Source: Candolleomyces eurysporus
Lineage: Eukaryota; Basidiomycota; Agaricomycetes; Agaricales; Psathyrellaceae
DNA: 64,000 bases
Assembly: GCA_027579435.1 (NCBI GenBank)
Contig: JANBPK010000949.1
Coordinates: forward strand, 1 to 64,000
Reading direction: 5' to 3'
Shown here: piece by piece, positions 21,500-32,869 of the stretch
How the letters are laid out: each line of letters starts with the position of its first letter
How positions within the stretch are numbered: position 1 is the first letter of the stretch
Program-made: the position numbers and the translations under genes
Notes under the pieces: generated by a model
Seen by the model: the letters and a program-made list of their open reading frames with translations, nothing else
What the model was told of the DNA's origin: nothing
Database searches by the model: none

Positions 21500-22700
21500 C
21501 ACAATGCTGTTGGCTAATACTCTGACCGCACCTCTGTCGCTCTTGGGTGAAGGAATGCTGAATCTCTCGACCTGTCGAGCTTTCCACCGCCCACACTTTG
21601 ACACCCACGTGGCCATCCGTTTAACCTCCTCGGCCTCATTTCTTTGGCCCACGACCCGGGCCTACGTTGCATGGTCTCTCGAGCTCTAACTTGCGAAGCC
21701 GGTGATGATACTCGGGGTGCTGTCTTGGCCGTAATCCCTTCACCGTCGATGGTAGTGACAGTGCCTCCCGACCTCTTACTCGAGGTCCTTTGTTGTTCTT
21801 CTCTGAGCATTCTCTCATAGGGGCATCACTAAGCCCATTTATCAGCGAGAACGAGAACGAGACATTTTTATCGTCCGGTCCGTTTCGCGTATGTTTCTTC
21901 CACCCAATCTCCCCTTGAAGCTTCCTACTCTTGGCAATGCGGTACGCCTCAGCACGTCAACGGGAAACTGTCTGGATGAGCCTGAACCAGCCCGATTCTG
22001 TAGTCGATCCTCGCTGATGGCACTCATCGATGTTCGTGGTTGTATACCTCGCTGGTGACCGGATGGCTTCTTCCCCTTGATTGAGCCCCGGCAGAGTCCT
22101 AGCTGAACAGATGAATTCCTCGACCATGAATCACGGAGTCGCTCATCCGCTCAACAGCTTGAAACCTGGTGCCTGGGCTGACAGAAGCAATATGTGCTAT
22201 GACTGTTCTTCTTTTATACGACGTCGTGAGTATCATACCCTGATTTGCTCTTTATCATTTTTCTCTCCTGTCGTTCGAGTGTTTCTCCCGTTACTCTTTC
22301 TGAGCGAATCGTGGACTGAAGGAGAAGGGAGCCCCAAGAGTCACCGTCCCAAGCAGCTTTCTCGCCTACTGTCAATGTGAAAGATATCAGGCTCTTAATC
22401 CTCTTTCTCTGGTGACTTGTCTACTGAATTCATGTCCCTTTTTTCGCTTCTTCTTTGGACAAAGCCTGTTCATTTATTTGATCGCTCTGCCTTCATCTTC
22501 CTTGTCCTGTGGAATGGTTCATTCGAGTCAATACCAATTCAGGTCTGTCTACTCAAAGTCAAACGGATAGTTCTGCGAAACCGTCATCGTCCACCTGATA
22601 CAGGATCAACTTGTCAAGTTGATCTGGCGATTGCGCGCAGCGTCAGACAACTTAAGCTATACCTTGCTATCAGGGTCAAAATTATAAACATTGCCCTTCA
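21500..22700. repeat. duplicated block (copy 2), no gene recognised
   Basis: Counterpart of 7790-8880, with the same order of short conserved tracts. ORFs differ between copies and carry no recognised domain, which argues against a protein gene. Confidence 0.6.
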
Positions 22701-23093
22701 TTTAAGAAACGCTTGTCTCCGGTCCTACTTTTACGAGCCAAATGATCAACCTGGGTATCTACAAACTCTCCTAGCGCATGCTTTCCTCTTGGGTGGAAAC
22801 GCGGATGGAGAAGCCAACAATGTCGTGGATTCCACTTCGGCTTCACTTCACCAAGCCATGTTCTTTTTACTCGAATATTGTTCAGAGCGTGGATGCAGTG
22901 TATTCGAATCCTGCCGGAGTGTTGAAAAAAATAGAGCTTGGTAGAGAACGTTTACCAGTTGCAAACGTGAGTAGAGCGGATCATAGGGTGTCTGAATTTC
23001 CTCATGGACAGTCGTAAGACAGTACATATCCTACGAGTTCGAGTCCTGCAATCGTCTAGAGTACCCTCTGGCCTCCAATTTATTGCCAGAAGT

Positions 23094-23250
23094 CAAGAGT
23101 CATGTAGGTACCGCAAACAGAGGCAAATCTACCAGACGGCGACCGATGCATTAGATTTTTGGAAGGATGTCGCTGATGTCAACGTAGACAGACCTTAGGA
23201 TGCGATCTTTTCTCGAATGGTTGAATGGATTGCGTGGTGTTTTTATCCGG
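23094..23250 (+). pseudogene. ubiquitin-fusion relic C (deletion scar)
   Basis: GCAAACAGAGGCAAATC at 23114 matches sequence just upstream of gene copy A (near 10455). About 20 bp later the sequence matches the last exon of the fusion genes: GATTTTTGGAAGGATGTCGC from 23155, then AACGTAGACAGACCTTAGGATGCG. A deletion equivalent to roughly 3.4 kb of unit 1 therefore joined the upstream region to the 3' end of a fusion gene. Only about 75 bp of coding relic remains, and it contains stops. Confidence 0.75.
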
Positions 23251-24308
23251 CGTGAACCATCTCTGCCGAGAGACGCAAAACTCCCAGGGGCGTATATCCC
23301 TAAGACCGTGTCAATCAACTCTTTGCGCAGCGGATTTGAACCCAGCTGACCTCTTCCATAAATTTGCCAAGTACCGCTGCTCACACCTACGCTGCGTAAG
23401 GCGTTTTACCCTAGCTAATATGAGTCGGCTCAAGGTCACCTGTTGAACCACCTCGCTTCGGTAGCCTTTGCGAAATAATCGATATAGGGCATGTCAGCTC
23501 GTGCCACCGCATCTCACGCCCGCCACGCCCCGGGGTTTTTGCTGATGAGTCGTCAGCATTACTGACATGCATAGTCATCAGGAGACGAATTTCTGTAATG
23601 GATTCCGTTATTGAGCTTCAGGACCCACCCGTGCCTCTGAAACATGCCCCATCTCGAATGACCTCCTGTCACTGTTAACACTTGACACACCATTTCAGGG
23701 TGTGACGGTCTCTGTAATTTTTTATCAAATGGCACCGATGGTCCGGCTCCATCTTTGCTAACAGGGCCTTTGTTGAGAGGGCCTTATTCGAATTAGGATA
23801 TGCCAAGCCTTAAAGCTTGAACAGCATCTTGACAAATCTGGATATACTTCCGAATGTATTCCTTCATCGATGACGGAAACAAGCCCTTGTGAAGGAGTTA
23901 TCAAGCTAGTCTTGATTACGCGTCCGAGCGAGTCGATTTCAATCGGCTGTAACCGTAGAGGGCTAGCGGTAAAAGGATCGCCCTCTGTCTTCCAAAGGGC
24001 AAACGAGAGTCATATGTGGAAATTTGCAGAAGGAGAAAGGCTGTCATGAATCAGCTACAATCACTATCGACGTTCTGGGCGCTGTGGGCGAGGCCTTTCC
24101 ACCTGAACACGAGCCTTTTAGCGCCATTTTTAGGGAACCCTTATAATCACTGCGCTTAACCAGTTACGTTCGGACTACAGCAAAAAAAAAATGGAGATGT
24201 ATCATATGATACCGCGTGCAGACTAGGGGGATGAAGGAATCCTTACCGATGATGTCTTATAAACGGAGATATCTACATCCAGGCCCGGGCCATTCGCAAC
24301 TTGTGACT
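23251..24308. other. duplicated spacer, no gene seen
   Basis: Matches blocks of 14060-15080. It ends in the target site of the 24317-26205 transposon. Confidence 0.5.
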
Positions 24309-24316
24309 ACTGAGCC

Positions 24317-24350
24317 AGGACCCCCGAAAACCACCTATGAGGTCCGTTCC
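24317..24350 (+). repeat. left 34-bp inverted repeat of the 1.9-kb transposon
   Basis: Identical to the reverse complement of 26172-26205; bounded outside by ACTGAGCC. Confidence 0.93.
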
Positions 24351-24734
24351 GGCCGGGGGTATAGGTGGGGGGGTCCAGCGCCAACCTATGTGCAAAATGG
24401 GGGTATAGGTGGGGGNTCGCAGTGGGAGGTCTATGTCAAAAGTGGGGGTACAGATTTTGTCCCGGATCAAGGTACGTTCCTGCGTGGGGGTATAGACTCG
24501 GCTCAGTTCGGCACCCAGCTGAAGGAATTTTTCATGTGTTTTTCTCTCTTTTGAGACGAAATTTCGGTGGGTTTTCCCCTGTAGATATCCATATACACTA
24601 TGTTTTATTGCAAAAATCACGGAGCGATTGATTTCTCGATGAATGCAAAAGTTGATCAAGCGAGGCCAGCACGTCGGGCCATACCTCCCTAGTCGTATGC
24701 TCGCGACTCGATAGTCCTCCTCAGCCTTTCAACG

Positions 24735-25974
24735 ATGAAGGCTACCAAGTCAGCATTGCATGATAGCACTCAGCATTCAGCCGAAAATCACAACGTTCTT
24801 GATGTCGACACAAACGAGGGTCTACTCGACATGCCGTCAGCATTGGCACACCTCCTACCTCATTCAAGCTATACCATAACAGAATTCTGCAACATCCAGT
24901 TACCATCTCGCAAGGCTCACCTGGTCACGATAAGTGTTGAAGCATGCTTCAAGAAGCAGGATCCCTCGCTAGACATTCCGAATCTTGTTTCCCAAGCGCT
25001 TCCCCCGCAACATTTTATTCGATTAGCGAAACAACATGCCGACAATGCTATAGCAGCAGGATGCATATCTATCTGCAATCCGCTCTACCCTCACAAAGCT
25101 CTGCCACTATGGAGCCTTGATTACTGGTCGAAAACGCACGAGATTGTTGACAAGCAGCAATCCTGGAGGAGGGCAAAAAACTGGCTGGAAGAGCATCTGG
25201 ACACGACAGCAACAGGAGTGGTTGTAGGGAAATGTCTTGCACTGCTGGATAGGATCGGATGGCAGGAGAAATTGAAGGGAGGGGCTGGAGGTGACATGTC
25301 GATGTTGGCCCCTATTCTGTCGTAAGGGGTGAGGCTGATTAATCTCTCAATCTGACTGCGGTTCTAATCTTATCTGTCTACTAGCAATCGAAAAGGCGTG
25401 CTGGGGTGTTCCTTTCTGTTCACAAAAGCCTGTCAAGCTCGCTAGCGAACGCACTGATCACCGCAACAAGCCCACTTGAGGCATCAACTGCGAACAACGG
25501 CGCACTCGGTTTCGGCTTTGCTTTGTTCAACCAATGTCTTTTCTTAGGACGAGGTGAGTGTGTATGCATCATTTTAAAAGCTACACTACTGATTGTTGAT
25601 CCAAAACAGTGCTGGCGGTGTACACAAAATCTGGAGGAAAGCGAGGTAAACACGGTTGGGTGCCGAAGGTAGCAGCTGTCACCGCTGCGTCTAATATCAG
25701 TGTTCAACTCTTTGAGTTGTGGGGGACCAAGTCACTGATCTTCAAATCCAAGGCGAGATCGCTGAACCTTCGCAAGTTTGCCCTCATTTCATCATCGGAC
25801 TTTCTCGTTCAGCTCAAACACCGCCCAAGAGAAACGTCTGATGGCGACCTCCATCTTGCAGGTCCAGATCAGGAACTCTTTCAGTCATTGAAGAGTCATC
25901 TCAAGGCAATTTTGGCGTCCGTCAAGATTTTAAAACAAGGGAAGAACCAGAACGATGACTCGGAAAGCGACTAG
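24735..25974 (+). CDS. transposon-carried protein of unknown function
   Basis: Three exons: 24735 to about 25321, about 25385-25551 and about 25610-25974, joined by GT-AG introns, giving about 375 aa. The N-terminal third contains LPSRKAHLVTISVEACF. The middle contains FIRLAKQHADNAIAAGC, then LPLWSLDYWSKTHEIVDKQQ and SWRRAKNWLEEHL. The second exon is Ser/Thr/Ala-rich. The C-terminal part contains GKHGWVPKV and VQLFELWGTKSLIF, ending in an acidic-basic tail. No DDE, RNase H or BED domain is seen. The PLWSLDYW..Q.SW segment reminds me of the region preceding the Ulp1-like protease in proteins found with basidiomycete KDZ transposons; this is recollection, not a search result, and the protease core itself is absent. 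It is the only gene of the element, so it may be a captured fragment or a transposition accessory factor. Confidence 0.68.
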
Positions 25975-26171
25975 GTCTGGTTTAGGTAGTCGTTACTCAT
26001 TTTACTTCACGTAGAAATATATTTTGGATTTTTCTCTATTTTTAGCGAATCTTTGAGCTATGTTCCGAAAATGGGGGTATAGATTTCGACTCAGACCGAG
26101 GTATATGGCAAAATGAGGGTATAGAGGGGGGTTTCTTAGGATGGTGGCTTTGGGGGTATAGATTTTTTTCG

Positions 26172-26205
26172 GGAACGGACCTCATAGGTGGTTTTCGGGG
26201 GTCCT
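26172..26205 (-). repeat. right 34-bp inverted repeat of the 1.9-kb transposon
   Basis: Perfect inverted copy of the left end, followed by the target duplication ACTGAGCC. Confidence 0.93.
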
Positions 26206-26213
26206 ACTGAGCC

Positions 26214-28212
26214 TCGACCCCAGTCCTTCCAGGAATCATAATGGATTGACAACACACGCTCACTTCAAACCAGTTGATATTTGCTTACTGAGAGGTAAAT
26301 ATCAAGCTGGATAGTCCATTTCTTTGACTGTGAGTGGCGTAAGAGAGATTTGTCGACTAGGCCGATCAGAAACTCCAAATTATATCCGCGTACCCTTTCC
26401 AACAGAAGAACACCAAATGACGTACAACGCACAGCAGCTTACCGACGTTTGAAGAATATAGTCGGTTTGGTTTCGACATGACGTGCGGTAGGCGCAAAAC
26501 AGGAAGGGCAACGAACATCAAATTCGAAGTTAAGAAACCAGACATACCTCTTCAGCCTTTCGCATCGTTTGTACCGGTTCCACCACTCTGAGCCTTCAGG
26601 GAGCCCCAATCCATCCTTCTGGTACACAAGTTTCTGTAGTAAAGGGTATTCGTGGACAGACGTCGCTTGACGCTGTTAAAGAGGTGTCGGCAGTTGCATT
26701 GCTCACACGTTCGAATTGCTCAAGACGCGAGCACGAGCTCACGAGATCAGTTTCACGATGTTATAAAATGGATATTGAAGTATGACCTAATTGGCACGTT
26801 TTCCTTGCATTTGAGCTCCAAGATGCGAGATTCCGTACCTTACGATGAGATATGGGGAGGTGGAATTTAGGGGGCCTCGATGAGAACTGAGTGACAGGTA
26901 GGAATTTCACAGGACAGAGATTGAGTTCTTGTTCCTGGTTGATTCTAGTACATGGAGTAGAGGAAGGGAAAACCTCCGAAGGAACGGGAGGGAAGCGAAT
27001 GCATTGCAAAGTTCGGCTGATGATCTAACCGTTCGAGCGGTGGTTCCCTCCTTCCTTGGATCAGGCCAACCAAATGGAAATCAAGTTGATGGTGTCGGGT
27101 AGGAGCCACCTGGAAGCACTTGTCACATGCTGAGATGAAAGAAGTCGAACAAATTAAGGTCCAGAAAGTCGAGGGCAACCTCGGCGTCGGATTGAGACCT
27201 TGTGCAAACGATCATGAGGGTGTCAGTATGTAACATTGCAAAAGGAACAACTTTCTATTGTTCCGCGGTTATAGTAACTCCAGTGCGATCAATACGAGGC
27301 AGTAGCTCATTCGGAAGTATGTTCCATCTGGGTCAATCGATCCGAGAGTGTTTCTGTGACAACACTTGAATGAGTCAGGTACAAGGAGATTAATATTGCT
27401 TTGCTCAAAGTCACTGTAAAGGCAAACCGTATAGAATAAGACTGTCCACCCAGGTCGGCCGAACCCATTGAAGGTTTGGGTTTGTTTAGTGGTCGCCGGC
27501 GAAACCACGGAAGATCTCCCGGGAGGCCTGTCAATTTGGTTTTGACATTCAGTCATTACAACAACAAACCTAACCAACCATGGACTCGAGCGCGTACCAG
27601 CTTTGACAGCGCCCTCCATATCATTGACTATGGCACATTTACGGCCTATCCTTCGACATTCAGCTCATAATAAGTAATGACAGAGAATCAAGCGTATGTC
27701 GGGTCACGCAAGATTGTCCCCGTTTTGTCTCCAGGCCGGAATTTTTTNGTCGCTGACACATCCTCCATCCAATATCAGCGAACCACATCATCAACACTGC
27801 CTTTTTGCAGTGGTACGACTGCGATCTCATGCCCACCCATTGCCAGGGACGGGAATATAGGATGGAGTTATCCTGGTGCTACGTATGGCCGAACCCTCAT
27901 GAGATCTCTGTAAGTCGCTCAGCGTAATTACCGAGATGAGCACGGCGGATATTTTGCCCCAGTCGGACGGGCTGTGTTCAATATGAGCTGGGTTCAGCGA
28001 TCTGCGAGCGCCCTCGCGGGTCCTTACTTTCTTGTCACCCTCACTGTGCACAAGGCGGCACTGAAAGATACCGTCTCGTTTACTTAGGTCACATAGTGAG
28101 TCGATTCGACTCACTTCAACGGTCATTTAATTTTAATTTATAAGCTGCGTACAGATTAGTTCTCTCCTCAGTCCGAGATAGCACTTGTACAAAAACATAT
28201 AGGGAGGCATGT
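26214..28212. other. duplicated spacer, possible gene relic
   Basis: Counterpart of 15080-16820. It includes the broken minus-strand relic of the ORF described at 16647-16276 (CRRIGRKCAIVND), interrupted by stops and an N after T6 at 27748. No intact gene was seen. Confidence 0.45.
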
Positions 28213-28562
28213 TTAGGACTGTAGGTCTTCCCCAACTGTGTTGGGAATCGGGGTAGGGGACGCGGTCTCGGTAATACTCGCACTCTGACTGACTTCGGTG
28301 AGCAACAGGTGTTTCTGCCAGAAGGCTGAGGGAAGCTTACGTCCAGGTGACTGTCGTCGTACTTTCGACAAGCCAGGGTGACTGTTTAATGATGGTGTGA
28401 ATGACTCTGGTTGCTCTGAGGACGTCGCCTTCAGCGGCAAGAGCCTGAGGCTGTTCGACATTGCCGTTAGTAAGTCAATCGTCCCCACAGCTAGACTCTG
28501 TGACCAACCGTGTAAAGTGCCAGCATTCCGGCGACGACGAAGAGAGTCGATTTGAGCTGCAT
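28213..28562 (-). CDS. small secreted protein, copy 2 (79 aa)
   Basis: Exons 28562-28509, 28450-28341 and 28288-28213, with exon lengths (54/110/76), intron lengths (58/52) and phases identical to copy 1. The signal peptide MQLKSTLFVVAGMLALYT ends near PQALA (residue 23). The mature protein contains AEGDVLRATRVIHTIIKQ and SPWLVESTTTVTWTQ, with a Thr/Pro/Ser-rich tail ending GEDLQS. It has no cysteines and no stops. Several substitutions between copies are conservative (RVIQ/RVIH, IIRQ/IIKQ, STTIV/STTTV), suggesting the protein is under constraint. It is divergent from laccase 2 with 566 bp between start codons. Secreted; function not recognised. Confidence 0.78.
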
Positions 28563-29128
28563 TATGTGGTGGGGAGAAAGAAGACCTGGATCTTTGGAGT
28601 CAACACTCCGTGGTATATATCTGATCAACCTTTTTCCCTTTCTCCCGTTTGCTGATTGCGTAAATTATCATCTGTAGATTCAACTTTTTGAGCAGGAGTA
28701 GACAGCCGAACATCGGGCAGCACCAAAATTGTGGTTTCACTATCCGATTTCGACCACACGGAACGAAATCCGTTCCTGGTGCAGTGTATTCTATTCGTGG
28801 AATCGATCTATATCTCTGTCACCAAAACGGCCTACACGACTTGCCCCTAGTCGATCCAAGAGTTGGTCTTGCCATCTCACGACCTTCACAATCGGTTGTG
28901 AACATTACGTACCAGCAGATGAACAGTTTGACTTTCTGATTCGTACCCTCCTAGTGTCGCGCCTCCGTTAATGCCGATTTCAAGTATCCCCTTGGACTCC
29001 CATTCGCATGACGGAACATGGCGATGAATATCTCGATTTGGGTTCATCGCATGAGGCATATAAATTCATTGTAATGACTCCCCATTGTAAGCCAGCGGGC
29101 TTCCAAGTTCTCAGCTTTCGCCTCAAAC
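28563..29128. promoter_or_regulatory. divergent promoter region, secreted protein / laccase 2
   Basis: TATAAAT at 29059-29065 lies about 64-70 bp before the laccase ATG. TATATAT at about 28613-28620 lies roughly 50-58 bp before the secreted protein ATG. The layout mirrors copy 1. Confidence 0.6.
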
Positions 29129-31411
29129 ATGCTTCTTCTTGCATCCGTTCTCTCCCAGTTTGCGGCGCTCGCACTGGGAGCGATTGGCCCTGTAGCCACC
29201 GTTCATATCGCTAACCAGAACATCTCCCCGGATGGCTTCAGTCGATCGTAGGTCTATCTCTTCAACAGAAGTACTGCCTTCTGACCCTTTTCCTGGAGAG
29301 CCGTTCTTGCTGGGGCATCTTCAAGCACGCTATCATTTCCAGGACCAGTTATCGTCGGCAACAAGGTCAGCTTCTCTGCTTCCCTTGTAGCCATCATCAC
29401 CAATGCATAAATCCTGATAGGGATCTACATTCCTTCTGAATGTCGTTGACGCTCTGACGGATGTCACTATGCTCCGTACTACAAGTATTGTGGGGGTCTT
29501 TTCGCTTTCAAGACTTATCCGTGCTAATTCTTGGCGTAGCATTGGCACGGTTTCTTCCAAGCCGGAAGTGCCTGGGCCGATGGACCTGCTGGTGTTACCC
29601 AATGTCCCATTGCTCCCGGACATTCATTCTTGTACGAGTTCCAGGCCAAGGACCAAGCTGGAACTTTCTGGTACCACTCCCATCATCGTGAGTTTGAGTA
29701 TACTCTCATCACTCTGCCTCTTCATAATTGTGGCAGTGTCTCAATACTGTGATGGCCTTCGAGGTGCTATGGTCGTTTACGATCCTGCGGATCCCCATCG
29801 TCACCTGTATGTTGTCGTATTTTGTCTGATTCTCTAATCATACTGAGGAATAATTCTTTCCTAGGTACGATATTGACAATGGTGATTCCCCCCCCTACGT
29901 TCCAAGCTTGAATTGCGTCTGACTATATTTCAAGAATCCACCATCATTACTCTTGCGGATTGGTATGTGTTTCCTCACTCCCACAGGAGCTTCTACTAAT
30001 CCACACTGCCATAGGTATCACGTCCCAGCTCCCTCTGCAGGGCTTGTTCCAACGCCTGATGCCACTCTCATCAACGGACAGGGTCGGTATGCTGGGGGCC
30101 CAACCTCCCCTCTCGCCGTCATCACCGTCGAGGCCAACAAGCGTTACAGATTCCGACTCGTCTCAATTTCATGCGATCCTAACTACGTTTTCTCGATTGA
30201 CGGTCACTCTATGGTACATTTAATCGCAAACTGCCAGTGGGCCGAATCTAATTTCATTCATCTACTGCAGACTATCATCGAAGTTGATGGTGAAAACGTC
30301 CAGACTCTCACTGTCGATAGTATTCGGATCTTCGCTGGCCAGCGATACTCGTTCCTCTTGAACACTAACCAGCCAGTTGCAAATTATTGGGTTCGTGCAA
30401 ACCCGAATGTTGGAACTACTGGCTTTGTTGGAGGCGTCAACTCGGCCATTCTGCGATACGTAGGCGCTCCAAACGCCGACCCAGTCTCAACGCAGACTCC
30501 AAGCACCAACCCCCTGATGGAGGCAAGTCTTCAACCCCTCACAAACCTCCCAGCTCCTGGACTTCCGACACTCTCTGGCGTCGATGTCGATATCAACCTT
30601 GATATTTTGTTCGATTTTGCGTCTCTCAAGTTCAAGGTAAACGGTGCAACTTTCAACGAGCCACCTGTCCCGGTATTACTCCAGATTCTCAGTGGAACAC
30701 CTCCTGCGAGCCTCCTTCCCGCTGGCAGCATCTACACTCTTCCCCCCAACAAGGTCATCCAGATTTCAATGCCCGGGGGATCGACGGGCAGTCCCGTAAG
30801 TTTTCTGTGACAGCGTTTCTAGACGTCCATCTGACTCTATTCTACGCTACGCGAATCTCTAAGCACCCGATTCATTTACACGGTGTAAGGTTATCGCCGC
30901 TCTTCCGGAGTCAATGTCCCTAACATAGCTTCATCAGCACACCTTCAGCGTCGTGCGCAGCGCTGGTAGCTTGGGGTATAACTTCGCAAGCCCTGTCAGG
31001 CGAGACGTCGTTAGCATTGGTGGCGCTGGTGACAACGTTACGATCCGTTTTCGAACCGATAACGCTGGCCCTTGGATCATGCATTGGTACGTCTTTCTAT
31101 CCCGTCTTAAATGCAGACTTCCATCCACTAACTTCCCGATAAAAGCCACATTGATTGGCATCTCGTGCTGTAAGTGACACCGGAGTTCAGCTTCGAATGT
31201 GTTTTTCTGCTCACGCTGACTGAAAAAACTAGGGGTCTGTCTGTCGTTTTTGCTGAAGATACTCCGACCGTTGCAAGTTCTGATCCGCCTAGTGAGTACC
31301 TTTCCAAAGCCTATGCTCTGACACTTTGTCTTATCACTTACCCCCAACTCTTTCGCAGCTGCATGGGATCAACTCTGCCCAATCTACGACCAGCTCCCCC
31401 CTGGCACTTAG
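29129..31411 (+). CDS. laccase 2 (multicopper oxidase), intact, 14 exons
   Basis: Paralogue of laccase 1 with the same 14 exon lengths: 29129-29247, 29299-29365, 29421-29489, 29540-29687, 29737-29806, 29865-29881, 29935-29962, 30015-30213, 30271-30795, 30864-30884, 30938-31086, 31146-31169, 31233-31291 and 31359-31411 (515 aa, no stop). The signal peptide is [17 protein letters not shown]. All four copper motifs are present, and the axial position after the type-1 copper Cys is again Leu. The donor of intron 1 is GTAGGT and that of intron 3 GTGGGG, both unusual but usable. Most exon differences from laccase 1 look silent or conservative. Expected to be secreted and to oxidise phenolic substrates. 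Confidence 0.96.
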
Positions 31412-32869
31412 AATGTTCTCCTTGGCTAGATGAAGTTGTCTGACAGCGCTGTAAATGACGTGGACTTGTCGCTCAGGGTTTTTGACTAGGCTTTCGTGTC
31501 TCTTTTCTTTCAGAAAGCAGTGCAGTTGTAATTGTCTTTTTTNCGCTCGAAGTTGCGGTTGTTATTCTTAATTATCCACTTCACAAACCCACATAAATAT
31601 ATATACGATTAAGCACTCGGAGAGTCTGTAATATTCGGAATGGAAATGCACCTTCTCTCGCATCGGGCTTTGGATATGGTCAGTGACCTACGAGATGAAT
31701 TGTCTCTTGATCAATAGACAGAGCACTGCGGGCACCAGATCTCGCATTCGACAATAACTGTCAATCTCATCGGAATTAGTGCAATCGATACATTCATTAA
31801 GGTACGCTCAGCCATGAGAAGCATCGGAAGTATTGCACTACTACTTCCGTGATTTTTTNGACTCTGTCTCGCTTTTCTTCCGACGGACTTTGTAGCTGGT
31901 AGGCCGACGTCAATCCCTCAAATCAAAAGTCCGTCTCGGATGGTTGGTGGCGCCGGGCGTGGACTGTGAAGGGATCCAGAAGCGGTCTGTATAACCGACT
32001 CGTGATCATTCTGAGTAGACACTGGACTCGGCGTGGACTGCTACCCCGGGATCCTTACGTTTTCTTCGACATTCCATTGGGGCAGCGCCCTATTCATAAT
32101 TTGGAGGGTCCTCATACTAGTGCCAAAAAAACTTTCTGATAAAATTGAAACATAGTGAGTCATTTTTGCAATCGCGCACAGCCGAAGCTCCTCAATGTGT
32201 TGTACTTATGCTTCCTTCTTCCCATCTTCCTCCAGCTCCATTCAGATCAAAGACCGACTTGAAAGTAGGCTGAGAGTTGTTGCCTGTCTTCTTCCAAGCA
32301 GTCCCGGCTCTGGGACTCCGGTGCTGTAAGTTCGAATCGACTTCTCTGTTGTTCCCTCCATTTATACCCACGAATCACCGGTGCTGTCAATGCCCATCGG
32401 GTCCTATATATACGCTATCTCGCTTTCTCACTACCTGTAAAGATACGGAATAGCCAGAAATGATACTGTTGTGACGGACTCCTCTGAATTATTATACTGC
32501 TCCTTTCGATTTCGGCAAAGCAACGTAATTTGTTTCCACAAGTAAGAGATCAGAATAAAAGTCCAAACACGAGTGAGGGGACAACGACAATCAAGTCCAC
32601 GAAACTCGTTTTAGGAGAGTCCGGGGCTCAGAGGATTAGTGTGGAGGGGGCCCTTTCGGCATAAGGAAGAAAACGAACGTTCATGTTGGCGAGCCGCAAA
32701 GTGAGTGAACAGGTCCCTGAGATGTAAAACCTCCGGTCAGAACACAGGAAGATTCTCTCTATACTCTGAAACACAAACTGGAGTTCTGGGGTGGGATAAT
32801 CAAGTTGTTACGAATTATGCGGAGGCCGCATCCTACATAATCGGAAGAGAGTTTACGGAGAACAGATTA
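31412..32869. other. laccase 2 3' flank and spacer
   Basis: 31500-31850 matches the flank of laccase 1. It has Ns after T6 runs at 31543 and 31859. From 31950 to 32868 I see no gene or repeat. A GTTCGAATC tRNA B-box-like word near 32331 lacks the rest of a tRNA. Confidence 0.5.

Larger units (their letters stand above)
24317..26205. mobile_element. TIR transposon with 8-bp target duplication and one cargo-like gene
   Basis: 1,889 bp. Perfect 34-bp terminal inverted repeats begin AGGACCCCCGAAAACCACCT. The 8-bp target duplication ACTGAGCC flanks it at 24309-24316 and 26206-26213, and unit 1 lacks the insertion. Both ends carry subterminal copies of GGGGTATAG or close variants: about four inside the left end (24356-24500) and three inside the right (26070-26165), as expected for transposase binding sites. 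There is no DDE transposase; the interior encodes one spliced protein of about 375 aa. An 8-bp duplication plus subterminal repeats fits hAT, and also KDZ-type (Zisupton-like) elements of basidiomycetes. It is presumably non-autonomous. An N after G5 at 24416 is noncoding. Confidence 0.88.
21500..31950. repeat. segmental duplication, unit 2
   Basis: Second copy of unit 1 in direct orientation, shorter because both ubiquitin-fusion genes are missing, although a 1.9-kb transposon has been inserted at 24317-26205. The secreted protein and laccase are intact. Edges are approximate. Confidence 0.85.

Noticed and set aside
32325..32340. tRNA B-box-like GTTCGAATC
   Set aside because: No matching A box, acceptor stem pairing or anticodon arm could be found around it.
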